NCBI GenBank assembly: GCA_947253655.1 | Contig: CAMYAE010000027.1 | Location: 1-26,564 of the forward strand | Source: an uncultured Bacteroidales bacterium | GTDB taxonomy: Bacteria; Bacteroidota; Bacteroidia; Bacteroidales; UBA932 | DNA length: 26,564 bases | Reading direction: 5' to 3' | Shown here: one piece after another, positions 6,766 through 14,426 of the stretch | Position numbering within the stretch: the stretch's first letter is position 1 | Layout: each line of letters opens with the position of its first letter | Translations under genes and position numbers: made by a program | Notes under the pieces: model-generated | Database searches by the model: none | Seen by the model: the letters and a program-made list of their open reading frames with translations, nothing else | What the model was told of the DNA's origin: nothing

Positions 6766-9700
6766 TTTGCTACTTTTGTGTCTTTTACAGCCTTCCCCGG
6801 AACGTAAGACTTCCGGTTGGTCAGCAAATACATAATCGGTACTATAAAACCGTTAAGGAATGTCGAGGTGAAAAGGCCTCCTAAAATGACTTTTGCCATA
6901 GGGCTCTGGATCTCGTTACCGGGCAGTTCTCCACCAATTGCCAATGGAATTAGTGCCAAAGCGGAGGTCAAGGCCGTCATAAGGATAGGATTCAGACGGT
7001 CGGCCGAGCCGTGCATGACAGCTTCCGGCAATGAATACCCCTCCGCCACCAGATCATTGTAGCGTGCAACCAACAGCATCCCGTTTCGTGTAGCGATGCC
7101 GAACAAGGAAATGAAGCCTATTATTGCCGGAATGCTCATCAGCCCATCCGTAAATCGGAGCACGAGGACCCCGCCGATAAGTGCCAAAGGCAGGTTTAAC
7201 AGTATTACCACGGACTGTGTCACATTGCGGAACTGGTTGAACAGCAACAGGAAAATGACGAGTATCGAGAAAATAGAAGCGATTAGCAGTGTACGGGATG
7301 CAGCCCTTTCGCTCTCGAACTGCCCACCGTATTCAATCCTATAACCGTCCGGCAAGCTGATTTGCTCATCAATCAAACGGCGAATATCATTGACAACGCC
7401 CAACAAATCGCGTCCTGCGACATTTCCGGAAATGACAATTTTACGGGATACATTCTCACGATTGATCGTATTCGGTCCTACGGTCGAGACAATGTCCGCA
7501 ATGTTGCTTAGAGGGATTTTCCGCCCTCCGGCATCCACAATCAGGTTTCTGATTTGTTCAATTGACGAGCGGCTCTCATCATCTACCTTAACGGTAAGGT
7601 CAAATGACCTGTTTCCCTCATATACCGAAGAAACAGCCTCTCCTGAAAGCATCACATCGATGATTTTCGCAAATTCCGGCAAAGAAATTCCGTATTTTGC
7701 CAATAACTCCCTTTTTGGAACGATTTGCAGCTGAGGGCGTTCGACCTGCTGTTCGACATTAAGGTCTACCAGACCGTCCACGTTCTCTATGGTTTCCTTG
7801 ATCCTATTACCTATGGAATACATACGGTTCAGATCCGACCCGAACAGCTTTATTGCAATATTGGCCCTTGTGCCAGACAGCATGGCGTCTATACGATGAG
7901 TAATAGGAGCCCCTACTTCCACGTTTATACCAGGCAGGACTTTGAGCTTCTTCCTGATGTCAGCCTGTATCTCTTCCTTTGAGCGTTTGCCAAGTACAAA
8001 CGGGGCTTCGATCTCCGAAGTGTTCACACCTAATGCATGCTCGTCAAGTTCCGCCCGACCGGTCTTCCGACCCACAGTCCGGATTTCAGGTATTGTCAGA
8101 AGAATTTCTTCAACCTTTGTCCCGATTTTATCGGATTCCTCCAAAGAAATGCCCGGCAATGTAGATACGTTTATAGTGAAAGATCCTTCGTTGAATGGCG
8201 GTAGAAAACTCCTCCCCAAACCGAAAAATACAATCAATGTAACAACCAATAGTGCACCGGTTACCGACAATACGGCCTTGCGATGCCGGATTGCTGTTTC
8301 GAGCAGCCTGGAATAACCTGCTTTAAGCTTACCGGTCAAGGCAGGCTCCTTTTCAAATTTGTCATCGTCTTCTTTCTTGCGTCTGCCCAAAAGATAACTG
8401 CAAAGAACCGGCGTCAATGTAAGTGCAACAATGGTGGAAGCACATAAGGCAGTAATGAATGCTATGCCTAATGGTGCGAGCAGGCGGCCCTCCATTCCGG
8501 AAAGAAAGAAAAGCGGGACAAAGCTTGCAACGATAATCAAAGTCGAGTTAAGAATAGGCATACGCACCTCTCTCGATGCCTCGAAAATAACGGTAAGCAT
8601 AGGACGTCGCTTCTCATGAGGCAGATTATGGTTCTCACGCAGTCGCTTGAATACGTTCTCGACATCCACAATCGCATCATCCACTAAGGAGCCTATGGCT
8701 ATTGCCATTCCACCCAAGCTCATAGTGTTGATAGTCAATCCCATGAAATTCAAGGTCAGAATGGACACGATGAGCGACAACGGAATTGTAACTATCGAGA
8801 TAATGGTCGTGCGTATGTTCATCAGGAAGAGGAAAAGCACTATAACCACGAAAAGTCCACCCTCGTAGAGGGATTTCTTAACATTGTCTATAGAATTATT
8901 GATGAAACGCTCCTGACGGTAAATATCAGTTGCCATATTCACATCCGCAGGGAGATTTTCCTGCAATTCTGCAATGGCTTCGTCCAATTTAGCCGTAAGG
9001 TCCAATGTGCTGACATTCGGCTGTTTGGTAATGGTCATCATCACTGCGGGTTTGGTGCAATGGGAAGCCACACCCATTTTCGGAGTCTTGTTGCCGATTT
9101 TCACTTCAGCCACGTTGCTGAGCAGGACAGGAGCGTCTCCCGCATTCTTTACTATCGCCTTTCCGAGAGATTCCACATCATTGGTCGAGAGCATGCCGCG
9201 AATGATATACTCGTTGCCATATTCATACAGGACACCTCCGGCGACATTCCTGTTCATATTCTCCACCGCAGAATATACTTCATCGAGCCCGACGCCATAG
9301 TGCTTCATTTTTGCCGGATTCATTAAAATCTGGTATTCCTTGATTTCCCCTCCTATCACCGTCACCTGCGCCACTCCGCCGACGGCAAGAAGACGCGGTC
9401 GGATTGTCCAGTCGGCAAGAGTCCGCAGGTCCTGCTGAGAGGTCGTGTCGGCCGTCAAGGCGACAAACATAAGTTCGCCGAGAATCGACGACTGTGGTCC
9501 CAATGTGGGATTTCCGACATTAGGCGGCAGAGCATCCCTGACTACCGCTATTTTTTCAGAGACTATCTGTCTGGCACGATATATATCCATACCCCAATTA
9601 AACTCGACCCAGACAATAGAGAAGCCTGCCGTTGAGGATGAACGGACACGACGCACACCGGTTGCGCCGTTCACAGCGGTTTCGACCGGAAATGACACGA

Positions 9701-9896
9701 GCCTTTCTACCTCTTCCGGTGCCATGCCCTTGGCTTCAGTCATTACGACCACAGTCGGGGCGTTGAGGTCAGGAAATACGTCCACATCTATTTTGGTGGC
9801 GGTATATACACCGGCCAGCATCAGCAATACCGATGCGACAAGCACGAAAAGCCGGTTATTGAGCGAGAATCTGATTATTTTATCCAACATCTTCAA
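6762..9896 (-). CDS. czcA: Heavy-metal efflux RND pump (CzcA/CusA-like)
   Basis: This 1044-residue inner-membrane proton/metal antiporter has the usual length for HME-RND proteins. Helix 1 (residues about 15-33) is followed by the signature IDVDVFPDLNAPTVVV. The periplasmic porter domain has GNPTLGPQSS near 128. Helices 2-6 lie from about 347. The helix-4 motif is GSLVDDAIVDVENVFKRL (402-419) with Asp406, Asp407 and Glu413. The second half repeats the plan, with LPPFNEGSFTINV, a second porter and helices 8-12. The carboxylate-containing helix-4 motif places it in the metal rather than drug branch, but its form (VDDAIVDVEN) is neither textbook CzcA nor CusA, so I leave the metal open. MLD at residue 3 is an alternative start. 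It lies 15 bp behind the fusion-protein gene. Confidence 0.93.
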   Translation of the reverse strand: MKMLDKIIRFSLNNRLFVLVASVLLMLAGVYTATKIDVDVFPDLNAPTVVVMTEAKGMAPEEVERLVSFPVETAVNGATGVRRVRSSSTAGFSIVWVEFNWGMDIYRARQIVSEKIAVVRDALPPNVGNPTLGPQSSILGELMFVALTADTTSQQDLRTLADWTIRPRLLAVGGVAQVTVIGGEIKEYQILMNPAKMKHYGVGLDEVYSAVENMNRNVAGGVLYEYGNEYIIRGMLSTNDVESLGKAIVKNAGDAPVLLSNVAEVKIGNKTPKMGVASHCTKPAVMMTITKQPNVSTLDLTAKLDEAIAELQENLPADVNMATDIYRQERFINNSIDNVKKSLYEGGLFVVIVLFLFLMNIRTTIISIVTIPLSLIVSILTLNFMGLTINTMSLGGMAIAIGSLVDDAIVDVENVFKRLRENHNLPHEKRRPMLTVIFEASREVRMPILNSTLIIVASFVPLFFLSGMEGRLLAPLGIAFITALCASTIVALTLTPVLCSYLLGRRKKEDDDKFEKEPALTGKLKAGYSRLLETAIRHRKAVLSVTGALLVVTLIVFFGLGRSFLPPFNEGSFTINVSTLPGISLEESDKIGTKVEEILLTIPEIRTVGRKTGRAELDEHALGVNTSEIEAPFVLGKRSKEEIQADIRKKLKVLPGINVEVGAPITHRIDAMLSGTRANIAIKLFGSDLNRMYSIGNRIKETIENVDGLVDLNVEQQVERPQLQIVPKRELLAKYGISLPEFAKIIDVMLSGEAVSSVYEGNRSFDLTVKVDDESRSSIEQIRNLIVDAGGRKIPLSNIADIVSTVGPNTINRENVSRKIVISGNVAGRDLLGVVNDIRRLIDEQISLPDGYRIEYGGQFESERAASRTLLIASIFSILVIFLLLFNQFRNVTQSVVILLNLPLALIGGVLVLRFTDGLMSIPAIIGFISLFGIATRNGMLLVARYNDLVAEGYSLPEAVMHGSADRLNPILMTALTSALALIPLAIGGELPGNEIQSPMAKVILGGLFTSTFLNGFIVPIMYLLTNRKSYVPGKAVKDTKVAK

Positions 9897-9911
9897 TATT
9901 CGGTTTATATG

Positions 9912-11108
9912 TCAATGAGTGTGTCCCGGTATAGCTGTGGAAGCCGTAGACAGCTTCACCTGATAAGTGCCTTTGGTCACCACCTCGTCTCCTGAGCCCA
10001 AGCCTTTCAATATCTCTACCCTTATCCCGTCACTCTGCCCAATTGCTACTTCCTGCTTCTTATATACTTCCTCCCCTATTTTAAGATAGACGAAATACAG
10101 GCCCTGCTCTTCGGTCAATGCCGATTCCGGGACAGATAAAGTATTCTCTTTCATATATGAAAGCAGATATATATCGGCAAAAGCTCCCGGAACAATATCT
10201 CCGATATTGTCGAACTCGAAAGTCACCGGTATATATGCCGCTCCCCCGTCAGATGTCTTCCCATAAGAAAGCAACCTGCCGTTAAGGTCGGCAAGGCGAT
10301 AGACCGAATCATCATATGCCGTCTTGAAATTTGCACTTTGAATGCTGTGCAGATGATTGAAGTCCTTTTCCGGCACATCGGCACGCAACTGCAATCTCCT
10401 GTTCTTTGCTATGACAGCTATAGGACGGCCCATAGGTACATATTCTCCTTGTGAGACAGAAAGGCTTTTCACATAGCCCTCCGCAGGAGACACAATCCCA
10501 ATGCCCTTAGTTGTAAAATTCTTTGCCTGACCGTCATAGGCCGACTTTGCAGTTTCGTAACGCATACGGGCTTGCTCAAACTCCTTTGCAGAAATAATTT
10601 TGTCTGAGACCAATTTTTCCGCCCTCCTGAATTCTTTCTCTGCTGTCTCGAATGCAAGCTTGGCTTTAATCACAGGGTCTCCGTCCTGTAGGTTTTTGGC
10701 GGAGATAAAAGCCAAAGTCTCACCGTTTCTCACATGAGCACCCTCGGCGATTGAAGGATTGGCATAAACAAGCACTCCGCTTGAAGAAGCCACTACCGTG
10801 TGTTCGTCACCCTGCAAAGCTTGGATCCTACCTGATGTCCTTATTACAAAACGGAAAGACTCAGGGGTCACGATTTCCGTTTCCAGGCCTGCTGCCTCTG
10901 CCTGTTCTTTGGTAAATAAGATCTCTCCCGAATGACCGTGAGCATCCGTTTCCTTGGAGAGTTCCCGGACTTCTCCCGTATGTGCATCCTTATATTGTGC
11001 CGTTCCATTATGCGAATGCCCGCCGGCATTATTGCAATTGTTATGATTGTTGCAGCCTGCCGCAAGCAAAGCGGCTACAATCGTAGCCGAAAATATTTTT
11101 GTTCTCAT
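9912..11108 (-). CDS. czcB: Membrane-fusion lipoprotein of the metal pump (CzcB-like)
   Basis: This 398-residue periplasmic adaptor is anchored by a lipobox (LAAGC, Cys19). Right after the anchor comes a metal-ligand-rich stretch with His and Cys (CNNHNNCNNAGGHSHNG), then HGHSG near 57, and the protein ends in HTH; these may collect metal for the pump. The body has the HlyD/MFP order: beta-barrel start (SFRFVIRTSGRIQ), lipoyl half (GVLVYANPSIAEGAHVRNGE), helical hairpin (about 145-190, rich in Ala, Glu and Lys), second lipoyl half (GIVSPAEGYVKSLSVSQGEY), then beta-barrel and membrane-proximal domains. Order and spacing show co-transcription with the RND and TolC genes. Confidence 0.92.
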   Translation of the reverse strand: MRTKIFSATIVAALLAAGCNNHNNCNNAGGHSHNGTAQYKDAHTGEVRELSKETDAHGHSGEILFTKEQAEAAGLETEIVTPESFRFVIRTSGRIQALQGDEHTVVASSSGVLVYANPSIAEGAHVRNGETLAFISAKNLQDGDPVIKAKLAFETAEKEFRRAEKLVSDKIISAKEFEQARMRYETAKSAYDGQAKNFTTKGIGIVSPAEGYVKSLSVSQGEYVPMGRPIAVIAKNRRLQLRADVPEKDFNHLHSIQSANFKTAYDDSVYRLADLNGRLLSYGKTSDGGAAYIPVTFEFDNIGDIVPGAFADIYLLSYMKENTLSVPESALTEEQGLYFVYLKIGEEVYKKQEVAIGQSDGIRVEILKGLGSGDEVVTKGTYQVKLSTASTAIPGHTH

Positions 11109-11144
11109 TCTATTAAATTAAAATTATGCCGGACTTTACTGAAT

Positions 11145-11170
11145 CCTGCCTGCCTTCCCGGACAGACAGG
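11145..11170 (-). other. Hairpin in the gap between the His-rich gene and the fusion-protein gene
   Basis: CCTGCCTG (11145-11152) and CAGACAGG (11163-11170) can pair with one mismatch over a 10-base loop. It sits in the 168-bp gap of the efflux operon. It could separate expression of the first small gene from the pump genes (attenuation or RNA processing). I see no open frame or other signal in the rest of the gap. Confidence 0.3.
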
Positions 11171-11276
11171 CGTTATTGTCCGCCGCATACAAGGTACTGA
11201 AGCTTAGTGTCCTGCAGACTTGTCATGCAAGTCGTCGGCACTGCGTCAAATACAGAAAATATTATATGTGAATTTG

Positions 11277-11678
11277 TTATGAGAACAGGCGTGGAGGCGC
11301 CCTTAAAGCATTGGTTCCGGCTACATCCGCAGAACGATACGAGATAATTGCATCTTGTTGCCGGACGAAAATCCCGACAGGATACAATAAGACATTGACC
11401 GGCAGAACTTCTGCCAAAGGAGCAAGAAGTTCGTGTGGAATTAGACAAGTATGATATGTATCCGACTTGGATATAAGAAATTCCTCTTCCTCGATACAGA
11501 AAGTAGCATCGCCGCAATGGTTCGTATGTTCGTCATTATCGGCATCGTCTTCATCGCAATGCTCGACCGCAGCACATAAAACCCAGTCATGATGATGATG
11601 CGGAACGTATGACGACACTCGCAGCATAAACACCGCAAGTGCCATAAATATTATATATGTGCTCCGCTTTATTGCCAT
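11277..11678 (-). CDS. Small His/Cys-rich exported protein leading the metal-efflux operon
   Basis: I start this protein at the ATG at 11678 (133 residues). The longer in-frame start at 11744 would place the promoter inside the gene and a non-signal-like stretch in front of the hydrophobic segment. Residues 8-21 are hydrophobic (YIIFMALAVFMLRV), a signal peptide or membrane anchor. Then comes PHHHHDWVLC, with Cys and His in CAAVEHCDEDDADNDEHTNHCGDATFC, an obvious metal-binding sequence. A hydrophobic region and the end LRAPPRLFS follow. Short proteins with HHHH/Cys clusters and an 'RAPP' tail often precede CzcBA genes in Bacteroidota (possibly DUF6769; from memory, not searched). The position suggests a periplasmic metal chaperone or buffer for the pump; this is inference. 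Confidence 0.7.
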   Translation of the reverse strand: MAIKRSTYIIFMALAVFMLRVSSYVPHHHHDWVLCAAVEHCDEDDADNDEHTNHCGDATFCIEEEEFLISKSDTYHTCLIPHELLAPLAEVLPVNVLLYPVGIFVRQQDAIISYRSADVAGTNALRAPPRLFS

Positions 11679-11700
11679 AATTTTGTAAAGATACAAAATT
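11679..11700. promoter_or_regulatory. Perfect inverted repeat over the efflux promoter -7 box (operator candidate)
   Basis: AATTTTGTA (11679-11687) and TACAAAATT (11692-11700) form a perfect 9-bp inverted repeat with a 4-base centre. It covers the putative -7 element and the expected transcription start of the efflux operon, which is where a repressor would act. No metal-sensing regulator gene is found in the window. Confidence 0.45.
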
Positions 11701-11715
11701 TCATGGCTTCGGCAA
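11686..11715 (-). promoter_or_regulatory. Putative promoter of the metal-efflux operon
   Basis: On the minus strand TTG (11715-11713), then 19 bases, then TATCTTTA (11693-11686) matches the Bacteroidota TTG-N19-21-TAnnTTTG pattern except for the last base. Transcription would begin near 11680, only a few bases from the ATG at 11678, so the message may be nearly leaderless. Confidence 0.5.
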
Positions 11716-11720
11716 TGGAT

Positions 11721-11734
11721 TGACAAGTTTGTCA
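11721..11734. promoter_or_regulatory. 14-bp palindrome upstream of the efflux promoter
   Basis: TGACAA-GT-TTGTCA is a perfect 6+2+6 palindrome placed just upstream of the -33 element. This is a usual site for an activator, or a second repressor half of a two-operator arrangement. It lies in the divergent region shared with the remnant gene at 11789. Confidence 0.4.
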
Positions 11735-11788
11735 CATGATGCAAAGAATAATATTAAATCATGCCGTCGAAAAAAGGTATGATGTGAT

Positions 11789-12082
11789 ATGCTTGTGAAA
11801 CAAGGATACAGCCTCTATTATTATTCCTCGGACAAGTCGTCATTGGAAATGGATTTCTTTGTCAGAAATAGTGCTTCCCTTATTCCGATTGAGGTAAAAG
11901 CCACAGATAATGCGACAAAATCGCTATGCAGTCTCATTGATAATAATCTACGGTATCCGGATATAAAGTTCGGGATTAAACTGGCATATAAGAATATAGG
12001 ATTCAATGGAAAATTCTACACGTTCCCGTATTTCCTGACATTTATGCTTCGCAGGTTCCTGAAAGAAAAACAATTCAACTGA
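11789..12082 (+). pseudogene. 5'-truncated remnant of an AAA ATPase with DUF4143
   Basis: Only the C-terminal 97 residues survive. EMDFFV (near 20-25) followed by IPIEVKA (near 33-39) are the PD-(D/E)xK-like core residues of the DUF4143 domain at the end of many Bacteroidota AAA ATPases. KNIGFNGKFYTFPYFLTFML is the usual last stretch, ending in a natural stop. Those proteins normally have about 380-430 residues with a Walker A near the N-terminus. Here an in-frame TGA lies just upstream of the ATG and no ATPase part is present. I therefore regard it as decayed. It lies between two operons at a junction full of repeats. Confidence 0.7.
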
Positions 12083-12120
12083 ATCTGTCAGGCCGCAGGA
12101 ATCTGTTGCAATGAATCTCT

Positions 12121-12246
12121 CTTTTGTCATTTCGATGGAGCGGTAGCGACTGAGAAATCTGCCTTTTGTCATTTCGATGGAGCGGTAGCGACTGAGAAAT
12201 CTGCCTTTTGTCATTTCGATGGAGCGGTAGCGACTGAGAAATCTGC
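12121..12246. repeat. Three tandem copies of a 42-bp unit
   Basis: Exact copies run at 12121-12162, 12163-12204 and 12205-12246. Each begins CTTTTGTCATTTCGATGGAG and ends GACTGAGAAATCTGC. The core GTCATTTCGA...GAGAAATCT resembles dispersed intergenic repeats of Bacteroidota (from memory). Three identical adjacent copies imply recent slippage or unequal exchange. There are no variable spacers, so this is not a CRISPR array. Confidence 0.85.
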
Positions 12247-12517
12247 TTTTATTCGTTTGCAGCAGATTATTAAGCCTGCAAGCAGGCTCATAATGACAGA
12301 GAATTGTTCGTTTGCAGCAGACCCCTACGCCGGCTTTGCCGGCTCTGGAGCAGCTGCTCTTGCTATTCAAACCCCTCGGTCCCCTTTCCAAGGGGACGAT
12401 CTGTGCCTACATTGCTTCGATTTTCTTCGAAAATCTAGCTGACATTCCGGCACGCCGCCTGATGGCGGCTTCGCTATCGCTCAAAATTATTTCTACAACA
12501 GGGGCGTGGGGATAAGA

Positions 12518-12552
12518 AAACGGGGCGTGACCGGATGTGGTCAGCCCCGTTT
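12518..12552 (-). terminator. Strong terminator at the end of the PUL operon
   Basis: AAACGGGGC (12518-12526) pairs with GCCCCGTTT (12544-12552). An inner TGACC/GGTCA stem extends it, with one bulged base and a 6-base loop. On the minus strand it is followed by a T-rich TTTTCTTA stretch, and it lies about 130 bp beyond the last PUL gene. The + side also ends in TTT, so it may act in both directions. Confidence 0.65.
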
Positions 12553-12561
12553 GTATAATTG

Positions 12562-12657
12562 CTAAGAAACTGTTTGAATTTAACCGGAAAGACGCTCAAG
12601 GTTAAGCTGCTTTTAAGTTAATCAAGATTATCGTAGAAAATTTAAACAGTTTCTAAG
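12562..12657. mobile_element. MITE-like element with about 20-bp terminal inverted repeats
   Basis: CTAAGAAACTGTTTGAATTT (12562-12581) and AAATTTAAACAGTTTCTAAG (12638-12657) are inverted copies with two mismatches, enclosing 56 bp with no coding capacity. The total size is about 96 bp. An internal TTAACC/GGTTAA repeat is present. The layout fits a miniature inverted-repeat element, or the folded 3' untranslated end of the PUL message. I could not define a target-site duplication. Confidence 0.45.
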
Positions 12658-12679
12658 TATTACCGAATTTTTAAATCTT

Positions 12680-14359
12680 CTAGCCGGCGAAGCCTGTCCA
12701 TTCTACTTTGAGGATGCAAACTTTATCTGCAACGTCCATTGTCATACCTTGCGGGCAAAGATTGGTGATGGTTATTGTGAAATCTCCGGAATAATTAATA
12801 TCCATCGAAGTTGTTATGACTTCGTTTGGTACAAGTTCCGATTGCGGCTTGGAAATTTCCCGGGTGAATTTGACTGCCCCTGAATTGTCTTTGACTTCAA
12901 CTTTGAATTTGATACCTACATTGTACTTTGTGTATGGCTTAATTATCCCATATTCAAGTGTCAGTTTTCCGCAGCCTCCCGTGAGATTGGGTGACACTAA
13001 ATTGCCAGGCTTATTTATGTTTCCAATAAGGCTTGGTACTTTAACCGTTCCTGCCCAGAATGACGGACCAATAATATTTCCGTAATTCATTGTCCAGCCA
13101 TTAGTCGTGACATCAGAAGGATATGTCTTCATTGGGTTTACAGGATTGGCAAATGTCTCGAAGTCAGATACCCCTCCGCCGACACCGACAGCTTTGGCTG
13201 CCTGAATTACGGTGAACACCTTGACTTCATTATTGCCCACTACATTGATTTTTCCTCTCCTTTCTGCTCCTGTATCATTAGGATCTACAGTGAATTTCAG
13301 TACATCAGTGCGTAGCGCTTTTGTGGCTGGAACGGGCTTGATCCAGATATTGGCCGGGTCGACAAGCACATTGTAATCCACATTGGTATTTATTTTGAGC
13401 TCTATTTCTCCACCCTCAGCCTTAGCATTCACGGTATCGCTGACTAGAACCAGCTGACCCAAGGCAAATTCCAGAATCTTGCCTGACATCACTCCCTTGG
13501 AATTGATAGCAATCACCATAATGGAAGCATCGGTGACAGGAGTCGGAGCCATGATTTCGATATTGCCTGCTGAATTTGACGTTTTGTTCACCTTGGCAGT
13601 GTAGCCGCCTTCGGCAATTGCCTTGACAAGAGTGCCTTCGTCAGCAGCTGTAATTGAGTATGGTATGGTGACAGTCTGCCCGTCTTTTACTCCGACAGAT
13701 GATGATGTGATAATGAGGGCGAAATCCTGAGTCTTAGGTATTGAAATCATAGAATTGTCAGACAGAGTGAATACTACATTGTCTCCATTGTCCTTGACAT
13801 CTTTGATGATACCCACGCCGGCTGTTCCGGCATCTCCGATTTCTGTCCATGTCGTGCCGTCTGTTGAGAAAAGGAATTTGCCTCCTTCAATTTTCAGTTT
13901 CGGCACTGCTACCTTGGAAGTGGCAGGAATCTTGGCCCCATTGTCGAGAATCCATTCCCCGTTGAGTGTCCAGTAGTATTGGCCGTCAGTGTCCTTTTTG
14001 ACAGCAATTACAGGTGAAACCCCGTCTTTCCCGTTTTTACCGTCAATGCCGTCTTTCCCTTTTGTGCCGTTGTAGATGGTGATAGTCCCGGACTGGGCAA
14101 ATTCTACTGTATAGCCGCTGCCGTCAGGAAGTTTTGCCACTTTGACGATTTTGTCCTGATTCTTCAGGGCGTCGAGGGTCGTGGATATTGCCCCTATATT
14201 GGTATTGAGTTGTTTTACAATGGTTTCGAGTTCTGTGACACGGTTTTCGAGATTCCCGACCCTGGTGGCGATAGGGGCATCGTCATATTTGTCGCAGGAC
14301 ACTGCTATCATTGCTACCGGCAGTATCGCTGATAAAAGAGTTTTAATGAGATATTTCAT
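12680..14359 (-). CDS. Surface lipoprotein with DUF4988-type stalk and BACON domain (glycan-binding candidate)
   Basis: This 559-residue lipoprotein (lipobox VSC, Cys22) is probably displayed on the cell surface. A short coiled coil (RVGNLENRVTELETIVKQLN, 33-52) leads to a collagen-like GTKGKDGIDGKNGKDG stretch (98-113) and repeated 'YYWTLNGEWILDNG' / 'FLFSTDGTTWTEIG' modules, the arrangement of DUF4988 proteins. A BACON domain (about 308-390, GGEIELKINTNVDYNV...VIQAAK) follows, then a C-terminal beta-sandwich-like domain of about 165 residues that could bind carbohydrate or carry a catalytic function. As last gene of the PUL it most likely holds glycan or mucin near the GH18 enzymes. No catalytic motif is recognised. 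Confidence 0.8.
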   Translation of the reverse strand: MKYLIKTLLSAILPVAMIAVSCDKYDDAPIATRVGNLENRVTELETIVKQLNTNIGAISTTLDALKNQDKIVKVAKLPDGSGYTVEFAQSGTITIYNGTKGKDGIDGKNGKDGVSPVIAVKKDTDGQYYWTLNGEWILDNGAKIPATSKVAVPKLKIEGGKFLFSTDGTTWTEIGDAGTAGVGIIKDVKDNGDNVVFTLSDNSMISIPKTQDFALIITSSSVGVKDGQTVTIPYSITAADEGTLVKAIAEGGYTAKVNKTSNSAGNIEIMAPTPVTDASIMVIAINSKGVMSGKILEFALGQLVLVSDTVNAKAEGGEIELKINTNVDYNVLVDPANIWIKPVPATKALRTDVLKFTVDPNDTGAERRGKINVVGNNEVKVFTVIQAAKAVGVGGGVSDFETFANPVNPMKTYPSDVTTNGWTMNYGNIIGPSFWAGTVKVPSLIGNINKPGNLVSPNLTGGCGKLTLEYGIIKPYTKYNVGIKFKVEVKDNSGAVKFTREISKPQSELVPNEVITTSMDINYSGDFTITITNLCPQGMTMDVADKVCILKVEWTGFAG

Positions 14360-14382
14360 TATAGTATTGTTTAATAATTAAA

Positions 14383-14418
14383 TCTCCTGCCGCACAGGAA
14401 TTTCAGTGCGACAGGAGA
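14383..14418 (-). other. Intercistronic hairpin between the GH18 gene and the BACON gene
   Basis: TCTCCTGCCGCAC (14383-14395) and GTGCGACAGGAGA (14406-14418) form a 13-bp stem with one mismatch and a 10-base loop, inside the 67-bp gap. On the minus strand it is followed by an A/T stretch (TTTAATTATTAAA). It may be a leaky terminator or RNA-processing site that lowers or stabilises expression of the last gene. Confidence 0.45.
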
Positions 14419-14426
14419 AGAAAGAT

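Larger units (their letters stand above)
12083..12679. other. Gene-free junction, about 600 bp, dense in repeats and hairpins
   Basis: No credible coding region is seen here. Besides the listed 42-bp repeats, terminator and MITE-like element, it holds a run of inverted repeats: AGCCTGC/GCAGGCT (12273-12288), GCCGGC twice (near 12331-12345), GTCCCCTT/AAGGGGAC (near 12379-12397), GATTTTC/GAAAATC (12419-12435) and GCCGCC/GGCGGC (near 12454-12469). Such palindrome-rich filler is common at recombination or insertion junctions and as REP-like sequence. The open frames across it, including one encoding three copies of FLSRYRSIEMTKG, are by-products of the repeats. Confidence 0.6.

Noticed and set aside
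6817..9918. Many plus-strand open frames opposite the RND pump gene
   Set aside because: They are antisense shadows of a complete 1044-residue pump with full family motifs, and none has recognisable domains.
11441..11638. Other-frame minus-strand ORF within the His-rich gene
   Set aside because: It overlaps the His/Cys-rich exported protein, which has a signal segment, metal-ligand motifs and the operon promoter.
12121..12246. CRISPR array
   Set aside because: The copies are directly adjacent with no spacers, there are only three, and no cas genes are present.
11948..12391. 147-codon frame with three copies of FLSRYRSIEMTKG
   Set aside because: It is a by-product of the 42-bp tandem repeat, whose length is divisible by three. 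It has no start context and no homology I recognise.
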